DNA of 46,939 bases from CAINVV01 sp964506325 (GTDB lineage Bacteria; Bacteroidota; Bacteroidia; Bacteroidales; Prolixibacteraceae): positions 1 through 46,939 of the forward strand of contig CAZDLO010000017.1 in the NCBI GenBank assembly GCA_964506325.1. Reading direction: 5' to 3'. Below are positions 16,257 to 24,512 of this stretch, one piece after another. The notes beneath the pieces were generated by a model. It saw only the letters and a program-made list of their open reading frames with translations. It had not been told where the DNA came from and made no database searches. How positions within the stretch are numbered: position 1 is the stretch's first letter; the number at the start of each line of letters is the position of its first letter. The position numbers and the translations under genes were made by a program.

Positions 16257-17207
16257 ATGTTCAACTACCGACATTCCCTTACAAGACTGGCGCTATTTTT
16301 CTCACTGATAGCCATTTGTGTAATATCAACCGGACTGTTTATCAATTCCAATCCTGAAAAGACACAACCTGTGCAGGCAGTAAAGCTGTTAAATTCACCG
16401 GTAGAAATTCCTGCCACCATTGAATTTGCCGGGGAAAAAATATCCCTGGGAAATTTTGATGTCCGCGAATCCCTGGACCGTGAATTACTGGTTAACAGTT
16501 ATTTTCAGTCACAGACGATCCTCTACCTGAAAAAAACAAAACGATATTTTCACCTGATCGAACCTATCCTGAAAAAGAATAATATTCCTGACGACTTCAA
16601 ATACCTGGCACTTGCCGAGAGTGGCTTCCAGGAAAGGATCGTCTCCCCGGCAGGGGCAACAGGTTTATGGCAGCTTATGAAGAAAGCTGCCATCGAAAAC
16701 GGGCTCGAGGTCAACAATGAAGTCGACGAGCGTTACAACATGGAAAAATCAACCGAAGCGGCCTGCAGGTACCTCGGTAAATCCTACCGGGAATACGGGA
16801 GCTGGACTGTTGTTGCAGCCTCCTACAATGCAGGGATCAACGGGATCAAGCGGCAAATCGAACTTCAGGACAGCAAGAATTATTTTGACCTCCTTCTCAA
16901 CGATGAGACCTCAAGGTATGTATACCGGATTCTTGCCCTCAAGATTATCATGGAAAATCCTGAAAAATATGGGTTTAAGATCAGTGAGGAGGAAAAGTAT
17001 CCTTTGCTCGGATGCAGGGAAGTTCCCCTGAGCGGAAGCATTGCCAACCTGGCAGTATATGCACAGCAGCAAGGCGTTAATTACAAGATATTAAAATATT
17101 TCAACCCCTGGTTGAGGCAGTCCTATCTGCAGAATCCTGCCAGGAAAAGTTACCTGGTCAAAATTCCACAGCCCGGAACACGCACTTTTGAGTTGGGAAA
17201 AAATTGA
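16257..17207 (+). CDS. Membrane-anchored lytic transglycosylase (SLT domain)
   Basis: A 316-residue enzyme that cleaves the MurNAc-GlcNAc bond of peptidoglycan to give 1,6-anhydro ends. An N-terminal hydrophobic segment (about 10-29) acts as a signal or anchor. The SLT domain covers about 95-245 with catalytic Glu121 in LALAESGFQ, then SPAGATGLWQLM and the AASYNAGINGI motif. The C-terminal region (about 255-310, YKILKYFNPWLRQ) resembles the segment before LysM repeats in MltD, but no LysM repeat is present. The final bases overlap the possible TTG start of uvrA, so the two genes may form one transcript. Confidence 0.92.
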   Translation: MFNYRHSLTRLALFFSLIAICVISTGLFINSNPEKTQPVQAVKLLNSPVEIPATIEFAGEKISLGNFDVRESLDRELLVNSYFQSQTILYLKKTKRYFHLIEPILKKNNIPDDFKYLALAESGFQERIVSPAGATGLWQLMKKAAIENGLEVNNEVDERYNMEKSTEAACRYLGKSYREYGSWTVVAASYNAGINGIKRQIELQDSKNYFDLLLNDETSRYVYRILALKIIMENPEKYGFKISEEEKYPLLGCREVPLSGSIANLAVYAQQQGVNYKILKYFNPWLRQSYLQNPARKSYLVKIPQPGTRTFELGKN

Positions 17208-17218
17208 AAAAGAATTTC

Positions 17219-20047
17219 ATGGACGGCGAAGAAAAAATCCAGGTCAGGGGCGCCCGGGAACACAACCTGAAAAACATAACAGTTTCTATCCCGAGAAACA
17301 AACTTACCGTTATTACCGGACTGAGTGGCAGCGGGAAGTCTTCCCTTGCTTTCGATACCATCTATGCGGAGGGACAACGCCGTTACATTGAAACCTTCTC
17401 TGCCTATGCCAGAAGTTTCCTGGGTAACATGGAACGTCCTGATGTGGACGAAATTACAGGACTTAGCCCGGTCATATCCATCGAGCAAAAAACAACCAAC
17501 AAGAACCCGCGTTCCACGGTTGGAACTGTAACCGAGATCTATGATTTTTTGAGACTGCTTTTTGCCAGGGCCGGGGAGGCATTCTCCTTCAATACCGGAG
17601 AGAAGATGGTGAAATACAGCGATGATCAGATTATTGACCTGATCATCAGGGATTACAGCAACAGGAGGACCATTTTGCTGGCACCGGTTGTCAAAGGACG
17701 CAAGGGCCACTACCGGGAGCTGTTTGAACAGATACGAAGAAGGGGATTCCTGCATGCCAGGGTGGATGGCACTATCACGGAACTGACCCACGGATACAAG
17801 GTAGACAGGTACAAAAGCCACAACATTGAGATGGTGATAGACAAGATGGTTGTGGAGGATAAAGACAGGAAAAGGCTGCGCGAATCTCTCGACAGGGCCA
17901 TGAAACATGGTGAAGGTATTGTAATGATCCTGGACCCTGAAACCAACAATGTCCGCTATTTCTCCCGCCACCTGATGTGCCCGACCTCGGGTATTTCCTA
18001 CAATGATCCGGCGCCGCACAGTTTTTCCTTCAATTCACCCAAAGGCGCCTGTCACAAATGCAACGGACTCGGGGAGATCAACGAGATTGATTTTTCACGG
18101 ATAGTCCCGGACCCATCCCTCTCGATCAACCAGGGAGGTATCGCCCCCCTTGGACCCTTAAAAAATACACTGATCTTCTGGCAGTTGGAAGCTCTCGCGG
18201 AAAAATACAGCTTCACCCTGAAAACTCCAGTCGGGGAGATCGACGAAGAAATCCTGAACGCCATTCTGCATGGCACCGGGGAGAGGATTCAGCTGAAGAA
18301 CTCGCCATTGGGAAGTTCCATCGACTATATGATGACCTACGAAGGAATTGTCAAATACATCGTTAACCAGAAGGGTGACAATCTTTCAAAAAGTGCCCAG
18401 AAATGGGCCGACCAGTTTCACAAAACCTGTGTGTGCCCTGAATGTAATGGCCAGCGGCTGCAAAAAGAACCTCTGCATTTTAAGATAGACGGCAAAAATA
18501 TCGCCGAACTGGCAAAGCTGGATATCAGTGAACTGTCGGCATTCTTTTCGGGAATCAGTGAACGCCTGAGTCCGCGACAGCTTCTCATTGCCGCTGAGGT
18601 GAACAAGGAGATCCAGACCAGGTTGGGTTTTCTGCTGGATGTAGGACTAAACTATCTTTCCCTTAACCGTCCGTCAGCCACCCTTTCGGGCGGCGAGTCG
18701 CAACGCATACGGCTGGCAACCCAGATAGGCTCCCAGCTGGTTAACGTGTTGTACATCCTGGATGAGCCCAGTATCGGGCTTCACCACCGCGACAACCTCA
18801 GGCTGATCCGGTCGCTCCAGCAACTGCGGGATACGGGGAACTCCGTTATTGTCGTGGAACACGACCGGGATATGATGTTACAATCAGATTACCTGATCGA
18901 TATGGGACCACATGCCGGACGGTTCGGAGGCGAGATCGTGGCCTGCGGAACCCCGTCGGAAGTGCTGAAAGCTGATACACTGACCTCGCAATACCTGACT
19001 GGCCAGAAGGTGATAGCACTGCCTGCCTCAAGAAGAGCCGGCAACGGGAAAATATTGTCCATCCGGGGAGCATCCGGGAATAACCTTAAATCCATTGATG
19101 TTGACTTTCCTCTCGGGAAATTTATTTGCATCACAGGAGTTTCCGGCAGCGGTAAGTCAACCCTCGTCAACGAAACACTGCTGCCCATCCTGAGCCAGCA
19201 TTTTTACAAGTCGATCGATGATCCGCTGGCTTACGATGCTGTCACGGGAATAGAACATCTGGATAAAGTTGTACAGGTCGACCAGTCGCCGATCGGAAGA
19301 ACGCCCAGGTCAAATCCCGTTACTTACTGCGGGGTATTTACAGAAATCAGGACCCTGTTTACCTTGTTGCCGGAAGCCAAAATCCGGGGATATCAACCGG
19401 GCCGCTTCTCTTTCAATGTTAAGGGCGGACGATGTGAGGCATGTGAAGGCGCCGGACTGAAAACCATCGAGATGAATTTCCTTCCGGATGTATATGTTCA
19501 TTGTGACAAATGCAACGGCAGGCGTTACAACCGTGAAACCCTTGAAATCCGTTACAAGGGGAAATCCATCAGCGACGTCCTGGATATGACAATTCAGCAA
19601 GGAGTTACCTTTTTCGAAAACCTCCCTGCCATATCCCATAAGCTGAAAACCCTCGAGGAGGTTGGGCTGGGTTATATTACCCTGGGACAAGCGTCAACGA
19701 CATTGTCAGGAGGAGAAGCCCAGCGTGTGAAGCTGGCTTCCGAACTCAGCAAACGTGATACAGGGCGAACGCTTTACATCCTGGATGAGCCTACCACCGG
19801 ACTGCATTTTGAAGATATCCGGGTGCTTTTGGGAGTGCTGGACAAGCTGGTCGACCGCGGCAATACTGTCATTGTCATTGAGCACAATATGGAAGTGATC
19901 AAAATGGCAGACCATATCATCGACATTGGCCCCGAAGGAGGACGCGACGGCGGAAAGCTGCTGTGTGCCGGAACACCGGAAGAACTTATGCTGAATGAAA
20001 TCTCCTATACGGCAATATACCTGAAGGAAGAGTTGGGAAAAAAGTAA
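17219..20047 (+). CDS. uvrA: Excinuclease ABC subunit A
   Basis: The DNA-damage recognition ATPase of nucleotide excision repair, 942 residues from the ATG at 17219 (a TTG at 17204 would add five). Two ABC ATPase modules are visible: Walker A GLSGSGKSS (about 34-42) with signature LSGGESQRIRLA and LDEPSIGLH, and Walker A GVSGSGKST (about 640-648) with signature LSGGEAQRVKLA and LDEPTTGLH. Cysteine-rich zinc modules include CPTSGISY...CHKCNGLGE, CVCPECNGQRL and CEACEGAG...CDKCNGRRY. The protein is full length. uvrB and uvrC are not in the window. It ends at a repeat region. Confidence 0.98.
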   Translation: MDGEEKIQVRGAREHNLKNITVSIPRNKLTVITGLSGSGKSSLAFDTIYAEGQRRYIETFSAYARSFLGNMERPDVDEITGLSPVISIEQKTTNKNPRSTVGTVTEIYDFLRLLFARAGEAFSFNTGEKMVKYSDDQIIDLIIRDYSNRRTILLAPVVKGRKGHYRELFEQIRRRGFLHARVDGTITELTHGYKVDRYKSHNIEMVIDKMVVEDKDRKRLRESLDRAMKHGEGIVMILDPETNNVRYFSRHLMCPTSGISYNDPAPHSFSFNSPKGACHKCNGLGEINEIDFSRIVPDPSLSINQGGIAPLGPLKNTLIFWQLEALAEKYSFTLKTPVGEIDEEILNAILHGTGERIQLKNSPLGSSIDYMMTYEGIVKYIVNQKGDNLSKSAQKWADQFHKTCVCPECNGQRLQKEPLHFKIDGKNIAELAKLDISELSAFFSGISERLSPRQLLIAAEVNKEIQTRLGFLLDVGLNYLSLNRPSATLSGGESQRIRLATQIGSQLVNVLYILDEPSIGLHHRDNLRLIRSLQQLRDTGNSVIVVEHDRDMMLQSDYLIDMGPHAGRFGGEIVACGTPSEVLKADTLTSQYLTGQKVIALPASRRAGNGKILSIRGASGNNLKSIDVDFPLGKFICITGVSGSGKSTLVNETLLPILSQHFYKSIDDPLAYDAVTGIEHLDKVVQVDQSPIGRTPRSNPVTYCGVFTEIRTLFTLLPEAKIRGYQPGRFSFNVKGGRCEACEGAGLKTIEMNFLPDVYVHCDKCNGRRYNRETLEIRYKGKSISDVLDMTIQQGVTFFENLPAISHKLKTLEEVGLGYITLGQASTTLSGGEAQRVKLASELSKRDTGRTLYILDEPTTGLHFEDIRVLLGVLDKLVDRGNTVIVIEHNMEVIKMADHIIDIGPEGGRDGGKLLCAGTPEELMLNEISYTAIYLKEELGKK

Positions 20048-20050
20048 TTG

Positions 20051-20277
20051 GGGGAAATGTGCAAATGTGCAAATGTGCAAATATGCAAATGTGCAAATTG
20101 GGGTTTACAGGAAAAGTAAACTAAAGTCAGGATTATTCAAGAATTATTTATGGAGATATGAGACCGGATAGATAAAGGCAAATCATATTCCTTTAATTAT
20201 TAGAATTTTATTTAGTTTCGTAGTAGTGAATCCCCTAATTTGCACATTTGCACATTTGCATATTTGCACATTTATTA
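20051..20277. repeat. Inverted pair of 8-bp tandem repeat arrays
   Basis: On the left, five units of AAATGTGC (one variant AAATATGC) run from 20055 to 20094, flanked by GGGG on both sides. On the right, four units of GCACATTT (one variant GCATATTT) run from 20242 to 20273, preceded by CCCC. The arrays are reverse complements and enclose about 130 bp of AT-rich sequence (20100-20230) with no gene. A possible -7 element TAGTTTCG lies at 20213-20220, ahead of the thioredoxin-like gene. The structure could fold into a 40-bp stem. Confidence 0.85.
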
Positions 20278-20297
20278 ATGAACACTTTAGAATCATT

Positions 20298-20567
20298 ATG
20301 GACAGATCGGAACCGGTACTTATTGAAATGTTTTACACCCTAACCTGTCCAAACTGCAGGGTCATGAAACGCCTGCTCAAGGAAGTTTTGCCCGAATTCG
20401 GCGACAAGTTCAGGCTGGAAACAACCCTGGCCAATTTACCGAAAGGAATGGTCAGAACGATGAAACTGGGGATCTATACTGTTCCCACCTTGCTGATAGA
20501 CCATAAAATAACATACAGGGAAGTGCCCTCAAAACATGAATTGATCAATAAACTTAAAACGTACTGA
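20298..20567 (+). CDS. Small thioredoxin-like protein (CPNC)
   Basis: An 89-residue protein with a thioredoxin/glutaredoxin fold: beta strand EPVLIEMFYTLT, active site C17-P-N-C20, helix RVMKRLLKEVLPEF, and a cis-Pro motif in IYTVPTLLID. It is the short form of the fold seen in archaeal-type thioredoxins. There is no signal peptide, so it is probably cytoplasmic. I chose the ATG at 20298; an upstream in-frame GTG at 20226 would translate the repeat array. It is followed after two bases by a small membrane protein, and the two should be co-translated. Confidence 0.85.
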   Translation: MDRSEPVLIEMFYTLTCPNCRVMKRLLKEVLPEFGDKFRLETTLANLPKGMVRTMKLGIYTVPTLLIDHKITYREVPSKHELINKLKTY

Positions 20568-20569
20568 AA

Positions 20570-20803
20570 ATGGAAAACAAGAAAAAATTAAGATGCCCGA
20601 TTGGTGTTCCGGGTGGAGTATTTGCTGCTTTGGTTGGATTAGGCGGTATTATTTGCTGTGCAATCCGGGCCGACTGGCCGGGTCTGGCTGTTTCAGCCGC
20701 TTTGTTTTTCCTGGCCGGACCATTCGTCCGTGTTACAATGATGGTTCATGCCGCCAACGACCGGCTGGACGAACTGGAAAGCAGGATGAACGAAAAGGAA
20801 TAA
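20570..20803 (+). CDS. Small two-helix membrane protein
   Basis: A 77-residue protein that I do not recognise. It has two hydrophobic segments, about 11-33 (GVFAALVGLGGIICCAI) and 36-58 (WPGLAVSAALFFLAGP), then a charged helical tail (NDRLDELESRMNEKE). Vicinal cysteines lie at the end of the first helix, and a third Cys precedes it (RCPIG). The two-base gap to the thioredoxin-like gene suggests a shared function, perhaps as redox partner or membrane dock; this is inference. Confidence 0.75.
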   Translation: MENKKKLRCPIGVPGGVFAALVGLGGIICCAIRADWPGLAVSAALFFLAGPFVRVTMMVHAANDRLDELESRMNEKE

Positions 20804-20882
20804 CCGGGACTGTTTTCTCATTTTATTGAAAATAATCCTGTTAACAATGTATCTCTCCAGGAACTGTCTGTAGCTGCCTAAC

Positions 20883-22547
20883 ATGAAGAATATAGAAATC
20901 TTTTGTGTCAATACCGGAATCATGGGATCTTTTCCTCTTGGAACCACCCTTTCTGAGATAGCCGGTAAACTTGGAATTGTCCTGGAAGGGCCGATATGCG
21001 GGGCATTTGTGAATCACCGGGTTAAACCGATGGATTTTGAACTCGTAAAGCCCAAAATAATCGAGTTCTTCGATTACTCCAACCGCGACGGGCAAAGGAT
21101 CTACCTGCGCACACTATCCTTCATACTTTATGTGGCAGTGAAAAACCTTTGGCCCGATGCCAGGCTGAGGATCGACCATGCTATTTCCAAAGGATATTAC
21201 TGCAGCATTGAGGAATTGGATCATCCGTTGTCTGAAGAAGATATCTGGCTGATAAGGGAGGAGATGAAGACCATTATCAGCAAAGATCTTCCTGTCGAAC
21301 GCAAGGCAATGCTGACTGAAAAAGTAGCTCTGCTGTTTGAGCAGGAAGGCCTTACCAGGAAAGCAGAACTTTTCAGGGGTTATGGCCGGCTGTATGCCCC
21401 GGTTTTTGAACTGGACGGGCATTACAACTTCTTTTATGGTCATCAGTTGTTGTCGACCGGACTGGTCTCAAAATTCGGACTTGAAAAATACTATGACGGA
21501 CTCCTGCTCCGTTTTCCCAAACCGGGGAATTTTGAAGAACTGGAACCCGCAATTGAACAGGAAAAGCTATTCGGAATTTTCAGGGAACACAAGCAACGCG
21601 CCAATATTTTGGGGGTCAGCGATATTTCTCATTTAAACAAGATGAATGCCGGTGGCGATGCAGGCAACGTGATCAAAGTTTCAGAAGCATTGCACGAAAA
21701 GAAAATTGCCGAAATAGCCACCATCATTTCCGACAGGCATGATTCGGTAAACATCGTTCTCATTGCTGGCCCGTCCAGCTCCGGGAAGACAACTTTCAGC
21801 AAACGACTGAGTGTTCAGTTGGCTGTCAATGGTTTACATGCGATTCAAATTTCGCTGGATGACTTCTTTGTCGACAGGGACCATACACCCATCGATGAAA
21901 ACGGAGAGCTGGATTTTGAGGCACTCGAAGCAATTGATGTTGAATACTTTAACCGCGTCCTGATTCAATTGCTCAATGGAGAGAAGGTCGAAATGCCAAA
22001 ATTCAACTTCCAGGCAGGAGAGCGGTTTTTCAAGGGGGAATTCCTGAAGATGGAGAAAGACAACATCCTGATCATTGAAGGGATACATGGCCTCAATCCG
22101 GGCCTTATACCGATGATTGACCCGCACAGGACCTTCCGGATTTTCATTTCGGCACTTACACAGATCTCCTTTGACGAACATACCTACATTCCGACAACAG
22201 ATAACCGTTTGCTCAGAAGGATGATCCGGGATGCCAAATACAGGGGTTACAGTGCCTCAAAAACCATACAACGATGGCCAAGCGTAAGGAGGGGTGAAGA
22301 CAAACAGATTTTCCCTTTCCAGGAAAATGCTGATATCATGTTCAACTCAGCTCTTGTTTACGAGCTGGCTGTTCTAAAAAGATATGCGAATATGCTGCTG
22401 AAATCAGTGAAGGAGAATGAAAAGGAATACTCCGAGGCAATGCGGTTGCTGGTCCTGATCTCCTATTTCAATTCAATTCCGGAGAATGAGATTCCGCCAA
22501 CTTCAGTTCTTCGGGAATTTCTTGGCGGGAGCAGTTTTGATTATTGA
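20883..22547 (+). CDS. Nucleoside (uridine-type) kinase with N-terminal TGS/ThrRS-like region
   Basis: A 554-residue protein. Residues 1-60 resemble a TGS domain. Residues about 60-270 resemble the threonyl-tRNA synthetase second-additional-domain/editing-like region (AISKGYYCSIE and FYGHQLLSTG). The C-terminal half is a P-loop kinase of the uridine kinase/phosphoribulokinase family, with AGPSSSGKTTFSKRL (about 295-309), ISLDDFFVDRD and IIEGIHGLNP. This composite enzyme is widespread in Bacteroidota and Firmicutes and is annotated as nucleoside kinase; its physiological substrate is not certain. Its 3' end overlaps the convergent YceI-family gene by 7 bp. Confidence 0.88.
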   Translation: MKNIEIFCVNTGIMGSFPLGTTLSEIAGKLGIVLEGPICGAFVNHRVKPMDFELVKPKIIEFFDYSNRDGQRIYLRTLSFILYVAVKNLWPDARLRIDHAISKGYYCSIEELDHPLSEEDIWLIREEMKTIISKDLPVERKAMLTEKVALLFEQEGLTRKAELFRGYGRLYAPVFELDGHYNFFYGHQLLSTGLVSKFGLEKYYDGLLLRFPKPGNFEELEPAIEQEKLFGIFREHKQRANILGVSDISHLNKMNAGGDAGNVIKVSEALHEKKIAEIATIISDRHDSVNIVLIAGPSSSGKTTFSKRLSVQLAVNGLHAIQISLDDFFVDRDHTPIDENGELDFEALEAIDVEYFNRVLIQLLNGEKVEMPKFNFQAGERFFKGEFLKMEKDNILIIEGIHGLNPGLIPMIDPHRTFRIFISALTQISFDEHTYIPTTDNRLLRRMIRDAKYRGYSASKTIQRWPSVRRGEDKQIFPFQENADIMFNSALVYELAVLKRYANMLLKSVKENEKEYSEAMRLLVLISYFNSIPENEIPPTSVLREFLGGSSFDY

Positions 22548-23086
22548 TAGACCGCCCTGAACCCGAGTTTAAAATCATCAGCGGTGCTGATGCCCATCAA
22601 TGTGGGAGGATCGATTTTGAACAGAGACAGTTTTAGGTTGAAAGTACCTGTAAAAACAAGCTTGTTGCCTTCCCTGGCAAATTTCCCCTGCATGGCCACC
22701 GGCTGTGTGATACCGTGAAATGTAATATTTCCGCTGGATGTGAAATCACCGCCATCCAGGGTCACAGAACTGCTCACATATGTAACACTCGGATATTTGA
22801 TGGCCTCCGTGACCTCTATCATGTGTGAGTCGCGGTTGGCATTCTTGCTGTCGAAAGAGGACAAAGGGGCAGAAACTGCCACCTGGAATACTGTGCTCCT
22901 GGCATCATCCGTCAGAATGATTGAATTGACCTCCCTGCATTCGCCCTCCCAGGTATGCAAAGGGTGTGTCATGGTATAGGTAATCGAGGATTCATCCTTC
23001 AGGCAACTGACTTTGATTTTATTTTGTGCAGAAGCACTGATTGCCAGCATGGCAGCAAACAAAAGAAATCCGAATTTTTTCTTCAT
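22541..23086 (-). CDS. YceI-family exported protein
   Basis: A 181-residue protein with a signal peptide (FGFLLFAAMLAISASAQ) and a YceI-type lipocalin-like beta-barrel: ITYTMTHPLHTWEG, APLSSFDSKNANRDSHM, KYPSVTYVSS and GNITFHGITQPVAMQG. YceI-family proteins bind polyisoprenoid or quinone-like lipids in the periplasm. I chose the ATG at 23086, which gives a standard signal peptide; an upstream in-frame start at 23146 is unlikely. The upstream same-strand gene is a four-helix heme-type membrane protein. In E. coli yceI also pairs with a b561 homologue, yceJ. Confidence 0.88.
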   Translation of the reverse strand: MKKKFGFLLFAAMLAISASAQNKIKVSCLKDESSITYTMTHPLHTWEGECREVNSIILTDDARSTVFQVAVSAPLSSFDSKNANRDSHMIEVTEAIKYPSVTYVSSSVTLDGGDFTSSGNITFHGITQPVAMQGKFAREGNKLVFTGTFNLKLSLFKIDPPTLMGISTADDFKLGFRAVYQ

Positions 23087-23254
23087 ACCTGAATTTTGGT
23101 TATGTATACGGCACACATGCCTAAATGTTAATAGGAATGAATACACCTGTATTAACCTTTTCTGTAATTAATTGCTATGCCGGGTTTGTAGCAGGTAAAA
23201 TCAGGAGAGATTCTCCCGGCCGGAATCAGAAAATCTACAGCAATCCGTAGATAT

Positions 23255-23896
23255 TCAGAACTTTATGACGATCATAGATGCCGCAAAAGCCCCGAAGGCA
23301 GAATAAGCGGCAGCCCTGTGATAGGGTTTAAGTTCCGGATGGTTCTCCAGCTGCCCTGCGAGTACCATGGTAGTGATCATTCCTGTCAGATGAATTACTG
23401 CCAGCCCCTTGTGCAACTTGATACTGCTGAACCCCTTGCGTTCGTTCAGCATTTTCGGAGGGGCAAAAAGCGATAAACCTGCAGTGGTGAAATAACCAAT
23501 TTCAACCGCTGTGGCAAGGGCTTCATGGGTATCCTTCACGCGCTCGTAATCATTTCCTCCCTTGTAGAGTTTGGCACCGACAAACCCCTGGGCAATCATG
23601 CCACCCAAAGTGGCAAAACCAAGAACCTGGTGGGTCACCAGCATGGTTCTTCTGAGCTTCAACTCTTTCTGCCTTTTTTCAGGTGTAAGTTCAAAGGCGT
23701 TGAAGTTCCGCATCAGCCCCTTTTCTCCCCAAAACATGCGCTGTGTAAACATGATTTTGCCGGGCAGCAATGTAGTCTTCTGCTGGCCGGCCTGGTTAAT
23801 TTCCCCCAGCAGATCAATGGAAGTGGTGTCCTTCTGGGCCTGGGTTCCCAGTGAAAATAGTACATGTATTAAGATAATCAGTACCGTTGTTCTCAT
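23255..23896 (-). CDS. Putative cytochrome b561-like membrane protein
   Basis: A 213-residue protein with a signal peptide (1-20), a soluble loop of about 60 residues and four hydrophobic helices (about 84-108, 124-145, 161-182, 193-213). Histidines sit at the start of or within each helix (H89, H124, H162, H169, H193), a spacing that would allow heme ligation as in cytochrome b561 proteins. The downstream gene encodes a YceI-family lipid-binding protein, echoing the E. coli yceJ-yceI pair. Neither heme binding nor quinone chemistry is shown by sequence alone. The function is inferred; it could be an unrelated four-helix protein. Confidence 0.6.
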   Translation of the reverse strand: MRTTVLIILIHVLFSLGTQAQKDTTSIDLLGEINQAGQQKTTLLPGKIMFTQRMFWGEKGLMRNFNAFELTPEKRQKELKLRRTMLVTHQVLGFATLGGMIAQGFVGAKLYKGGNDYERVKDTHEALATAVEIGYFTTAGLSLFAPPKMLNERKGFSSIKLHKGLAVIHLTGMITTMVLAGQLENHPELKPYHRAAAYSAFGAFAASMIVIKF

Positions 23897-23930
23897 GTAT
23901 GTAGAATTTAAATGTATAAATGCAAAAAAA

Positions 23931-23957
23931 ATACGCCTGACAATTAGTCAAACGTAT
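23931..23957. promoter_or_regulatory. Dyad with TGAC-N5-GTCA core, possible operator
   Basis: The 27-bp region has arms ATACG and CGTAT around the core TGAC-AATTA-GTCA. It sits 34 bases upstream of the b561-like gene start, where a promoter would be expected. The symmetry is seen directly; the regulator is unknown. Confidence 0.4.
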
Positions 23958-23994
23958 ATAAAAGAAAATAGTTTAAGGGAGCGGGGAAGAAATA

Positions 23995-24444
23995 TTATCC
24001 CAGCAGGTTTTTGACCTTTTCAGAAATCAGTTTACCGTCCACTTTCCCGGCAAGTTCTTTGGACGCAATGCCCATTACCTTACCCATCTCTTTCATGGAG
24101 GTAGCACCACAGGCAGCAATGATGGAACCAACTGCGTTTGTCAGTTCTTCATCCGACATTTGTTTCGGCAGGTAGGTGTCATAAATCCTCACCTGCGCCA
24201 ATTCAAAGGCTTCCAGGTCAGGCCTGTTCTGCTGTTTGTAAATTTCAGCAGAATCACGTCCCTGCTTGGCCAGTTTAGAGATTACCCTGATGGCTTCCTC
24301 GTCGGGCAGGTCGTCAGATCCGTTTTTGGCCGTTTTTGCTTCCAGTAAAACCTTTTTTATGTTCCTGACAGCATCCAGCCTGTCCTTGTCCCGGGCAAGC
24401 ATTGAAGCCCTGATGTCATCGTTTACCTGGTCGAAGATTGCCAT
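23995..24444 (-). CDS. yqeY: GatB/YqeY domain-containing protein
   Basis: A 149-residue YqeY-family protein. The helical N-terminal part (about 1-95) and the C-terminal part (MGKVMGIASKELAGKVDGKL) match the tail domain of GatB/GatE amidotransferases and stand-alone YqeY. A role in tRNA-dependent amidation is assumed from the family and is unproven for stand-alone forms. I chose the ATG at 24444 since it gives the standard N-terminus MAIFDQVNDDIRASMLARD. It lies 68 bp downstream of ftsZ2 on the same strand and is the last gene of the dcw run. Confidence 0.9.
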   Translation of the reverse strand: MAIFDQVNDDIRASMLARDKDRLDAVRNIKKVLLEAKTAKNGSDDLPDEEAIRVISKLAKQGRDSAEIYKQQNRPDLEAFELAQVRIYDTYLPKQMSDEELTNAVGSIIAACGATSMKEMGKVMGIASKELAGKVDGKLISEKVKNLLG

Positions 24445-24512
24445 TTTATATCGTTTTAGAGTATTGCAAAAGTAATGAAAATAGAGGAAGGATGGGTAAG
24501 CATGTTGCCTTC

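Noticed and set aside
17150..18019. A 289-residue minus-strand open frame opposite uvrA
   Set aside because: It lies fully over conserved UvrA domain coding sequence and shows no family features.
20051..20277. CRISPR or minisatellite coding repeat
   Set aside because: Units are only 8 bp with no spacers, and the in-frame GTG at 20226 would translate low-complexity repeat sequence; a normal start exists at 20298.
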